Below are positions 28,363 to 37,000 of a stretch of DNA of 64,000 bases, in pieces; positions within the stretch are counted from its first letter, which is position 1, and every line of letters begins with the position of its first letter. The notes under the pieces were generated by a model, which worked only from the letters and a program-made list of their open reading frames with translations, was not told the origin of the DNA and did no database searches. This DNA is from Lachnospiraceae bacterium (GTDB lineage: Bacteria > Bacillota > Clostridia > Lachnospirales > Lachnospiraceae): the NCBI GenBank assembly GCA_030540075.1, contig JAUNWX010000010.1:1-64000 (forward strand), read 5' to 3'. Made by a program: the position numbers and the translations under genes.

Positions 28363-28410
28363 TCAACACTGGTTCAACACACTTCAATATAACTTCAACA
28401 CCACTTCAAT
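28363..28410. repeat. Five helically phased TCAA(C/T) repeats
   Basis: TCAA occurs at 28363, 28374, 28384, 28395 and 28406, spaced 11, 10, 11 and 11 bp, inside similar TTCAAYAY units (TTGAAGT on the minus strand). The array lies 24 bp past the hipT stop. Confidence 0.55.
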
Positions 28411-28433
28411 AAAGGATCATTTGGGATTGAAGT

Positions 28434-29426
28434 TCATCTCCCATCTGCAGAGCCAGCATCCGAAGCCTTTCGTTCTTTCGGTGACAGCATACTACAGCGT
28501 TCCTCCATCAGTGCGCAGAGCTCTTCTTTCATGTGTTCCGGAAGGAAGGATGCGACGCACAGCTCCATGAATTTCGGCTTCATACGCAGGAGACGCACGA
28601 TCATTTTCTCTGCGGCTTTTTCGGGAATTCCGCAGGCAGATGCGAAGACCAAGAAATCTTTTCGACGAAGGTTACGCTTCTTTCCGTTCATCGTCAGCGC
28701 AAACTGCTCCTTATCTTCCGGCATGATGACATTGACAGGAAGAAGGTCATACGCCTGCGACAGATGATAGTCCTCGCTCCCCGCCTCACTTTCGATCAGA
28801 GAGAAATTCTTGAGATGCATGTCCGAATTCCCGACGATAAACGAGAACACCAGTCGGATAAACAGTTCACTCATGTCCAGTCCGCGCTGCGTGGAGTAGC
28901 GTTCAATCACCTTCGCACAGCGCTCATAGGAGCCTCGGTACTTGTCCTGCGTCAAGCGGAGATCCAGCTGACAGAAGTCCTCCATCGCGATCTTACGGAT
29001 TTCCGCTCCGTCGATGACACGGTCGATGCGCTTCGTGATATACGCAAACTGCTCGTTCGCTCTGATCAGTGCATGTGGCACCGTCGCGATGCCGGCTGCA
29101 TCTGCCATGCACATGACGAGCTGCTCTGCTTCGGGCAATGCTTCAAACTCCGGAACCTGTGGCTTCAGAATATACCCATTCGGATAGTTGACCAGTGTCA
29201 GCCTCGGCTGTTTCTCATCTGAAAAGAGATGCAGGGACAGCTTCTTCTGCACGCCGGTGACCGTGTATCCGTTTTCGGTATTTTCCTTTGTGATCTGCCG
29301 AAGTGTTTCTTCATCGAGCCGGATTTCCGGCAGCGTACGCGTGCCGAAAAAACGTCTGATACAGGCCGTATGCCATCCATTCTGATCTTTTTCACGAAGT
29401 GGTTTCCCGCAGCATAAACAGTTCAT
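28434..29426 (-). CDS. hipT: HipT: HipA-type Ser/Thr kinase toxin of a tripartite HipBST module
   Basis: The product has 330 residues and lacks the HipA N-subdomain, which is encoded separately upstream. It starts with a Cys cluster (MNCLCCGKPL...WHTAC) followed by FFGTRTLPE, common in this subfamily. The ATP-binding loop is TVTGVQKKLS, the catalytic loop FIVGNSDMHLKNFSL, the metal site AYDLLP. In HipBST, HipT phosphorylates a tRNA synthetase (TrpS in E. coli O127) and arrests growth. The start at 29426 with GGAGG overlaps hipS by 4 bp. Confidence 0.87.
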   Translation of the reverse strand: MNCLCCGKPLREKDQNGWHTACIRRFFGTRTLPEIRLDEETLRQITKENTENGYTVTGVQKKLSLHLFSDEKQPRLTLVNYPNGYILKPQVPEFEALPEAEQLVMCMADAAGIATVPHALIRANEQFAYITKRIDRVIDGAEIRKIAMEDFCQLDLRLTQDKYRGSYERCAKVIERYSTQRGLDMSELFIRLVFSFIVGNSDMHLKNFSLIESEAGSEDYHLSQAYDLLPVNVIMPEDKEQFALTMNGKKRNLRRKDFLVFASACGIPEKAAEKMIVRLLRMKPKFMELCVASFLPEHMKEELCALMEERCSMLSPKERKASDAGSADGR

Positions 29427-29755
29427 ACTCTGGCCTCCATGATCGATACATTTCCGATCGGGTCCTTGCACGCTTTCAGCAACAGGCCGAAACGATCCGT
29501 CGGGAGGAGCTTCCAGTTCCGGCTGATGACATTGAGCAGCCATCCTTCCGGTATCAGGCCGTCAAAAAAGGAGAACAGCGTGCTGGAGCTGTAGGTTTCC
29601 TCGCGCAGCGGAAGGGTCAGGGAAACTGCCGTAGCGTCAGCGCGCAACATATACGCGCGGTCATAGGAAAATGTATATCCGCTGTCTGTCTCGCTCAAAA
29701 CGCCGGCATAGGTATCCCGTACGTATACATATGCTTTTCTGAATGTCTCCTCCAT
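29423..29755 (-). CDS. hipS: HipS: small HipA N-subdomain-like antitoxin
   Basis: The 110-residue product equals the N-terminal domain of HipA: RKAYVYVRDTYAGVLSE, LRADATAVSLTLPLRE, FFDGLIPEGWLL and the C-terminal KDPIGNVSI. In HipBST modules this free domain, HipS, neutralises HipT. Its start overlaps the hipB stop and its end overlaps the hipT start, so all three are co-translated. Confidence 0.87.
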   Translation of the reverse strand: MEETFRKAYVYVRDTYAGVLSETDSGYTFSYDRAYMLRADATAVSLTLPLREETYSSSTLFSFFDGLIPEGWLLNVISRNWKLLPTDRFGLLLKACKDPIGNVSIMEARV

Positions 29756-29958
29756 CAGGCTTCATCCTTTCTCCCGGGTACGGCTTCCATGTCAAACATC
29801 GCGAGGGCGACGTTCACCTTATCCATGCGGACCGTTTCCTTCCCCTGCTCCAGATCACGCACGAAGCGTAAGCCCAGCCCGGAGCGAATCGCGAACTCCT
29901 CCTGGGTTAGCCCTGCCGCACGCCGGCTCTTCTTTACAAATTCCGCAATTTTATTCAT
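29755..29958 (-). CDS. hipB: HipB: XRE-type helix-turn-helix repressor
   Basis: The 67-residue protein is almost only an XRE domain: KSRRAAGLTQEEFAIRSGLG as helix-turn-helix, then FVRDLEQGKETVRMDKVNVA. It heads the operon, in the order hipB-hipS-hipT. It should bind the three TTATACC/GGTATAA dyads upstream and repress its own operon. Confidence 0.87.
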   Translation of the reverse strand: MNKIAEFVKKSRRAAGLTQEEFAIRSGLGLRFVRDLEQGKETVRMDKVNVALAMFDMEAVPGRKDEA

Positions 29959-30035
29959 GTGTGTTTACCTGTGCTCTCCCTGATGAAGTCATGCAGACAC
30001 GTGGTAGTCCGCGTCCTGCATGCCGTGTTAGCATC

Positions 30036-30141
30036 ATTTTATACCTTTTAGGGTATAATGTCGATAGTAGGCTGTGCATTTATACCTTATAGGGTATAAA
30101 ATATGAAATGTGGGCGTAATTTATACCCTTTTGGGTATAAA
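30036..30141 (-). promoter_or_regulatory. hipBST promoter with three operators spaced 41 bp
   Basis: Dyads TTATACC-N6-GGTATAA at 30039-30058, TTTATACC-N6-GGTATAAA at 30079-30100 and TTTATACCC-N4-GGGTATAAA at 30120-30141 have centres exactly 41 bp apart. A promoter TCGACA-N17-TAAAAT (30064-30059, 30041-30036) holds the first dyad in its spacer. This is a textbook repressor layout; even spacing near four helical turns puts all sites on one DNA face. Confidence 0.85.
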
Positions 30142-30232
30142 CGGTCAATGAAATAGACGAAGATTCGCTGGCTTTGCAGATGGGAGATGAACTGGAAATA
30201 AGGCGATATATATATTTAAATCAGATCATTTC

Positions 30233-30526
30233 TTATTCTTCGTTCTTCCTTATAGGAAATGGAATGACATTGGTAGGTGCATGCTGTTCCGCCTCCCATA
30301 GTGTCAGCTTCTGCTGCATATTCATCCAGCTTTCCAGCGGCGTATTGGTAGCCTTTGCAATCCGAATCGCCATTTCCGGGCTTAATGCTGCCTTTTCATT
30401 CACAAATTCTGAAAGGGTCTTTCGACTCACGCCAAGCATATGTGCCGCATCCGTAATGGTTATATGTAGTGGCTTAAGAACATCTTCCAGAAAAACATTT
30501 CCCGGATGAGTCGGCTTTCTAGTCAT
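30233..30526 (-). CDS. higA: HigA-family antitoxin (orphan)
   Basis: This 97-residue protein has HPGNVFLEDVLKPLHIT at its start, an XRE helix-turn-helix (ITDAAHMLGVSRKTLSEFVN) and ESWMNMQQKLTLWEAE, the hallmark of HigA (VapI-like) antitoxins. Its toxin should be encoded directly upstream, but only the last codons of higB survive there. Start ATG 30526, with AAGGAGG upstream. It may now regulate other promoters or be a relic. Confidence 0.88.
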   Translation of the reverse strand: MTRKPTHPGNVFLEDVLKPLHITITDAAHMLGVSRKTLSEFVNEKAALSPEMAIRIAKATNTPLESWMNMQQKLTLWEAEQHAPTNVIPFPIRKNEE

Positions 30527-30541
30527 ACTGCGCCTCCTTCT

Positions 30542-30597
30542 TCAGTGATAGTCCTGATAATCAATCAGATATGTGTCCTGCTCTTCTTTGAACCTGA
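30542..30597 (-). pseudogene. Remnant of higB (last ~17 codons)
   Basis: Immediately upstream of higA the minus strand reads LRFKEEQDTYLIDYQDYH then stop, the typical C-terminus of HigB/RelE-type toxins (ends in D-Y-H). A stop codon precedes it, and the sequence further up does not continue the family. The toxin has been deleted. Confidence 0.6.
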
Positions 30598-30745
30598 GTC
30601 ATAGAAGTTCTTTTATCCCTTATATGCGAACGATTTAATCATATCAAATGTACACTGTAACGTTGCAGGTGTCAACAAGCCGATAGTTTCGCTACTTGAG
30701 GCTAAGCAAGGAACGCTGCGGTATGCTGTCGCCCTGCATCCGATC

Positions 30746-31036
30746 GTAGGCCCGCTGACGGGGAAAATGAATCGTCATGCCAACAATCAGGCTCGATTTT
30801 ATAGGCACGGTGTCCATAAATCAGGGTTAGCGTGCCTACAGTTCACCCCAAATTGGGGCCATTTAAGTAGGCACGATGGTATTTTAAAGCGCTTACCATG
30901 CCTGCGATTGAAATTTCCGGACTTCCTCGCTGTAGGCATGATGGGGCTTTTCAGGGCCTAACATGCCTACGCTTGCACATCCGAGGCAGCGTTCTATAAG
31001 CATGATGACGTTTTTCCAGCCTCAACGTGCCTATAG
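30746..31036. repeat. Array of five imperfect inverted-repeat elements, ~65-bp period
   Basis: Elements at 30746-30784, 30801-30839, 30867-30905 and 30932-30970 are each 39 bp long and open (G/A)TAGGC, closing GCCTAC or similar; a fifth, 30994-31036, has stem CTATA-A-GCA / TGC-C-TATAG. The TAGGC starts are 55, 66, 65 and 64 bp apart. Stems are 6-9 bp around 21-25-nt loops that often hold GATG and TTTT. Stem bases change together (CACG/CGTG, CAT/ATG, CTATA/TATAG), so the fold is kept while sequence drifts. The region 30598-30745 shows nothing else. Confidence 0.7.
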
Positions 31037-31049
31037 AAAAGCAAAATGA

Positions 31050-31080
31050 AAGAGACGCCCGGCGAAGGCGTCTCTTTTTT
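31050..31080. terminator. Terminator of the giant surface-protein gene
   Basis: AGAGACGCC / GGCGTCTCT with a short GC-rich loop, directly at the stop codon; A- and T-rich on both sides, so bidirectional. Confidence 0.85.
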
Positions 31081-31081
31081 G

Positions 31082-34000
31082 TTACTGTCCGGTCCAGGCG
31101 CCGGTCTGGTCGACGTGGTAGCCGTCCGGGGTGATGGTGTTCCGGAGGAGGGCGCCCATGGTGCCGCTGCCTTCGTCCTTCGAGAAGTAGTACCACTTTC
31201 CGTCGATCTGCTGCCAGCCGATGAGCATCATGCCGCGGGTGCCGTCGGATGCTGGGTTCAGATAGTAGATGTTTCCATCGGCATCGGTCACCCAGCCGGT
31301 CAGCATCTTCCCGTCCGGTCCGAACTTGAACCAGCCGTAGCGCTTCTGGCGTCTGCGCTCATCAGCGTATGGATTATAGATACATACCCAGCGATTCGTC
31401 ATCGGGCTGGTGCCGGTCTGGTAGCTCCAGCTGCCATCCGCGTTCTGAATCCAGCGGCCGCCGGTTTCCACCCAGGTCGGGAGGCCGGACGCATAGAGCT
31501 CAGAGGCCCTGTCTGCTGCGGTCTTTCGGCTGGAAGAGCCAGAGCCACCGCTATGGCTGCCGCCCTGCGCGCCGCTGACATGGACCGTGATCTCATCCTT
31601 CAGCATCAGCGTCGGGCTGTAGACCTCGATCGTACAGCTGCCGTTTCCGACGGCGGTCACCGTACCGTTCTCATCTACGGTCGCAACGCGGCTGTCGGAG
31701 CTCCGGTAGCGGATATCCGTACACAGCGCGCTCCACGGTGCACACGCCACCTTCAGCGTCTGCTGCGCCTTCGCCGTGAGGTTCAGGCTGTCTGCGCCGT
31801 CCTCGATCTCGAGCACGACCGGCTCCGCGCTGTAGAGGTCGCCGTATGCCGACGCGACGGTCGCACCATCCTGCACGGCCACGAGCTCCAGACTGATCCG
31901 TCCGAAGCCGTCCCAGTCGTCCGTCTCCGGTGTGAAGCGAAGTGTATCCTCCACGGAAGCGCCGGATCCCAGTGCACCGAGGCCAATGTTTCCGACGGCA
32001 CGTCGTCTCTCCGCGCCATCGAGTACATACGCCACGACTTCGCCCGCTGACGACGCCGCGTTGCCGATGTTCTCGATTTCAAATGGGATGATCGCCTCCT
32101 TTCCGTCAAATGTCAGCTCGCCCATGTCGAGGCGCAGCCGCGCTTCGGACTTCAGCTCGATCTCTGCCGTCGTCTCGGAAGCCGTCGTCGTGTCCTTCTC
32201 GACGACGCTCAGCAGAATCGATTTTCCGTCGAGGTCCTCGTCCGGCACCGTCCATGGAATCTGCACGGTGGTTTCCTCGTTCGTATCGAGGAGACGGTCG
32301 ACCTCGCCGCTGTACAGCAGCGTTCTCACACCGTTCTCCATCAGATATGCTTCGAACGTGAAGCCCTTCGCCTCCAGCAGTCCGGCATTCCGTACATCGA
32401 AGCGGATCGTCGAAGTCTCACCGGCGATCATGCTGCTGTCCATATCGATGGACAGCTGGTCGATCTCCAGGGATCCGCCGCGCGCGAAGTCGATCTCCGC
32501 GAGGGCGTTCTTACTGAACTGGATTTTCCCATGCTCGTCAATCCACTGCTCATAGAAATCTGACAGGAGCCGGATGCTGCCATCCGTCGCCATCGTGAGC
32601 GTGAAATCATCGATTACCTTATCGAAGTCCGTGATGCGGACCGCATCGGTGAAGCCCCATGCGCTGTTGGAGTGATGGCCATTGCCCTCACTGCCATCTG
32701 CGCCGGTTTCTCCACCGCCATTCGTGCCGATGCCTGCATTGCTGCCTTCACCGCCCGTCGTGCCGCTGGATGTACCGGTCGTACCACTGCCGGCACTTCC
32801 GCTCGTATCCTTCGCCATCCGGTAGCGTCGGCCATAGAGCTCGACCGTCGCCTTCTCGATCTCCGGTCCGAAATCCGTATAGAATACATACAGATCCCGG
32901 CCATCCCCAGTGATCGTGTAATCATCGATGGAACTGCTGTGGTCCTCGTCTTCCTTGATACGGGTCTCTACCGTTCGGAAATCGCCCTGGGCGATCGCCT
33001 CATAGTAGCTTCCATTATATCCAGGTATAAGGCTATTATCAGATACTGTCTCTGGAAGCCCAAGTTCCGACGCCGTCTTCTCATACCAGCTGTAATCCGG
33101 CGTTACGTCCTTCACATAGTATGCGCCCACAGCCTCGCTGTATTTCGTTCCGATTTCACTGGTATGGAACAGCGCCTCAATCAGTCCGCTGACGTCGAGG
33201 AGCTCGAGCAGCTCGCCGTCCTCGGTCCAGCTCAGCACGAGATGTCCATTCACCTTCGTGAGCTTCGGCACAGCCTGACACTTATCATCGCTGCCGATCC
33301 GGATCGGATAGTAATTCCGGGAATGCGTCACATCGCCGAGTCCGAGGTACAGCTTCCGGTCACCGGTCGTGAGTTTCCCATCCTGATCGAGCGTGTACGC
33401 CGTCACGAGGTAATCGGTACCCTCGATCCGGATGCCCTCGGTCTGGTAATCCGTCACGAGCGGGTCGATCTTCTCGTCATTTTTGATTACTACATACTCG
33501 TTCTTCTCCACCTTGACCGTGTCATTGCCTACATTCAGCGTCGCCCGGACAGCTGTGGAGTAGCCCTTGGTGAGGTCCGTCAGCTCGTCCAGCTTCGTGA
33601 GCGTCGAGATATCCCGTGCGACGTAGGTGAAGTACACCTTATCGCCTGCGGTACAGAGCGACGGGGCCTGAAGATAGAACTTGTCAAGGTCCGATGGGGA
33701 AATCTGGAATTCACTGCCCAGCTGACCACTCGTTACATCATATACTCTGCCGCTGATCCTGAATGCGTTAAACTTCTCTCTGTACGCATCCATCGTCTCC
33801 GAAGCATTCGTGCCCTCGATCTCCCGCGACGCATCCATCCAGGCGATGACGACCTTGTTCCCCACGACGGTCAGCGCCGGCATGGAGTCATAGCTTCCAT
33901 CCTCGTCCAGGGCCACCGGCACGCTCCAGTGGTCACCAGCCTGATTGCTGATGGTGTAGTAGAGGCGGGAGCTATCGCCGTTATCCGAAGCGGCGATGAA

Positions 34001-37000
34001 GACTGCAAACGCACGTCCATTTGGAAGCTCGACCATTTCCGGACGCGTCCGTTCCGCCGCATGTTCCAGGAGTATCTGCATCCTTACCGGCACCGGCTGT
34101 GCATTGACGCCACCGGCCTTGCCGAAGCTGCTCATATCCGCCGAGCCCATGTCGTAGCGCTGGAAGGAGATTTCATCCTCGCCCAGGCCGGCATACGCCT
34201 CCTCGTAGGCGTCGTTCAGTGAAAATGCAGCGGCCACGTCATCCTCTTCGGCTGCCTCGTCCAGTATCGCACGGAGCGGGAACGTGCCTACCGTCGATGC
34301 TTCGTCATCTTCTTCAGCATTCAGCGCAAACGCGTGATCATCCGTGTCGTCTGCTGAAGCCGCGTTCAGCGGCAAAGTATCTTCAAACTCCTTCGTGATG
34401 GCGTTGTTGAAGAACTCGACCTTCGTCTGACCAGCATAGTTGCCCCAGCCCTGCTCGATCTTTGCGATATCGAAATCCACTTTGAGGAGAACGAGGTCGA
34501 AGCCGAGGCCGCCGGCTGCGTTCAGGATGATGCCATACGGATCGCCGGAGACATTGTCCTTCACCAGCTGCAGCTTCATCTGCACACTGACATAGCCGCG
34601 CGCACTCAATACGCCGCACAGACCGGCACCCGCCTGCACCTTCGCCTGCACGACAGAATCCAGCTCGATCAGGAAATCACTTCCCGAGAAGATGTTCTGT
34701 ACATTTCCGCTGTAGGCGTTAAAATCGCCTTCGCTAAACGCCGCCTTCCCGGCCGCACAGACGCCGCCCATCGTGAGATCGACCTCGACACCACCGGACA
34801 GATTCAGGAAGCATGGCACATACCCGACCATCGTATAGAAGGTTTTCGATGCATCCACAGCTCCGCCGACGGTGACGGCGGTCGTCGCGAGCACATACTC
34901 GTTCTGCACCGGATCCAGCAGGAATTCGAAGCTCAGGTTGAAGATCGCACGCACATTGATGTAGCCCTGTGCCTTCGTCATACTCGCCTGTTCATTCTTC
35001 GCTTGCGAAAGCTTTTGTTCACGTTTTCTTTCGGAAAGTGCCTTCTTTATGTCGTAATGATTAAGCTTCCTCTGCTCCTCCTCCGTAAGCTCACGACCTT
35101 CCTCCTCAACCATCGCGCGGATATGATCCGCACTTGCACCGGCATTGGCTGCATCCTTACCGGCTTTGCGTGCTTTCTTTTTCAGCTTACTGGTCCTCTG
35201 GGCGGCCTCATAAAAGGTCTTTGCAGCGTCTTTCTTCTGCTCCGGCGTCTTCGAGGAGCCGTCCTTCAGCATCATATCGAAGTTGATGTTCAGCGAGTAG
35301 CCGCTTTTATCCGGGTAGTCGAGACGAGAGAAGTTCAGGATACCGCTCTGCGCGGTGCTCTTCGCTGCGCCCAGAAGCGGAATGTTTACATCGCCCATCG
35401 CCCCGTCGATATCGAAGCTCTTCGGTGCGATCTTCTCGTTCTCCACATAGCTCACGAGACCGGTGTCGACTGTCGGATAGATGATCGGGATCGATTGTGC
35501 TGTATCGCCCACCGTCACACTGCGCTTTTCCTTATCCACGATCTGCACCGTGATTCGGTCACCGTTGTGCAGATTCGTGAGCATCGACGGAATCTCCGCC
35601 GTGAAGATGTTCGAGCCTTCCAGCAGCGCATGGCCCTCGTAGTCCGCTGTTGAGCCGGTGACCGTCCGCACGGTAAATACCAGCTTCTCGATGCTCCGGC
35701 GCTTCATATCCACGAGCGCCGTCAGCTTCAGATTATCATCGAAGCAGCGCACCTGGTTCTTTCGAAGATCCGTCTTCTGACGGCTCTCCGACTTATCATA
35801 ATCATAGGAAATCGATGTCACCACCGGTGCCGTAATCGGGTACTGCACCTCGAGCATGCCGGCATCCACACTATACACCTGTGTGATGCGGTCGAGCGTA
35901 CCGCTGCCGAATACGAAATCCGCCACCTGTGCATCATCGATGCCGTTATCGATCAGGAGACTGACGCGGTCGCCTTTCTTCGCCTTGAGTCCGGCCAGGC
36001 TGATGCTACCGTTCTCATCCGCCGTCGCCGACTGGAGCTGTACGTGTCGGCTTCCGTCCGTCACGAATTCACCGTTCGCCAGTGAAACAGCATACCCCTC
36101 TGCCGGATTCGTCTTCGCCTCCAGCGCGGTTTCACGTATGGACTTTACGCGCGTCACGACGGTACCGCTGAGGCTGTATTCCCTGAGATCGCTCTTCTTC
36201 ACCCTTTCGATGTCGAGCTTCAGGATATTATCCGCGGTGTTGCTGCGGGGGATGAAGCTGTAGCCCTGGGTCTGATAGGTCCTGCCCGTCATCTGATCAG
36301 TGATCACCGGACGGTATACAAAATTTCTGTCGGAAGGCTTACCGGTCACCACTACCCGGACAGTGCATGCGGCACCAATCGCCGGCTTCATCATCTCTGC
36401 CCATCCGCTCTCTTCCGGATTCAGATTCAGGACATTCTTTTCCTTCAGATAGCTGCCCTCAAGCTTCTCCTGCGGAATCAGATTTTCGATGCGGAGATTC
36501 TTTCTGGCTTCGTTGGAAGCGAACACGATCTCCACATGGTTATCGTTCTTCGCGAGCAGTGGACGAATCATATAGTTCTTCCCTGAACGCAGCGTATAGG
36601 ATCGGGTATCCCGGATACTGTTGAAGTGTACGCCGCCGTCCTCGGAGATTTCGAAGCCGGTGACGCGATAATCTGCATCCTCGGATTCCGCACTGAGATC
36701 CAGCGTATCACCTGCGTGGAAGATCCCGGAAGCGCCAGCCTTCGGAAGCTTCGTGGAGGTAAAGCCTGCCTTCGTGCTTCCGCCGCCCGCATCCGGTGGC
36801 ACCACACTGACCTTGACATCCGTGTAAGCTACGGTCGGCTTAAAGTTCAGCTTCTGGTAATAGGATGCGCTCGACAGCTCACCGTTCTCCGTATAGGTTT
36901 TCTTCTGAAGGCTCTCGATCCAGTTCACGAAATACTTATCCATGACGATGGTGTCAAGATGTGCCGTTGCACGCTCCTTCACGGTCTTCACCGCATCCTT

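Noticed and set aside
30746..31036. CRISPR array
   Set aside because: Spacing looks right at first sight, but repeats are diverged from each other, each is itself a hairpin with variable loop, and no cas gene is near.
30801..31036. Integron attC sites
   Set aside because: Inverted repeats of fitting length, but the paired GTTRRRY/RYYYAAC core sites are not consistently present and no integrase is nearby.
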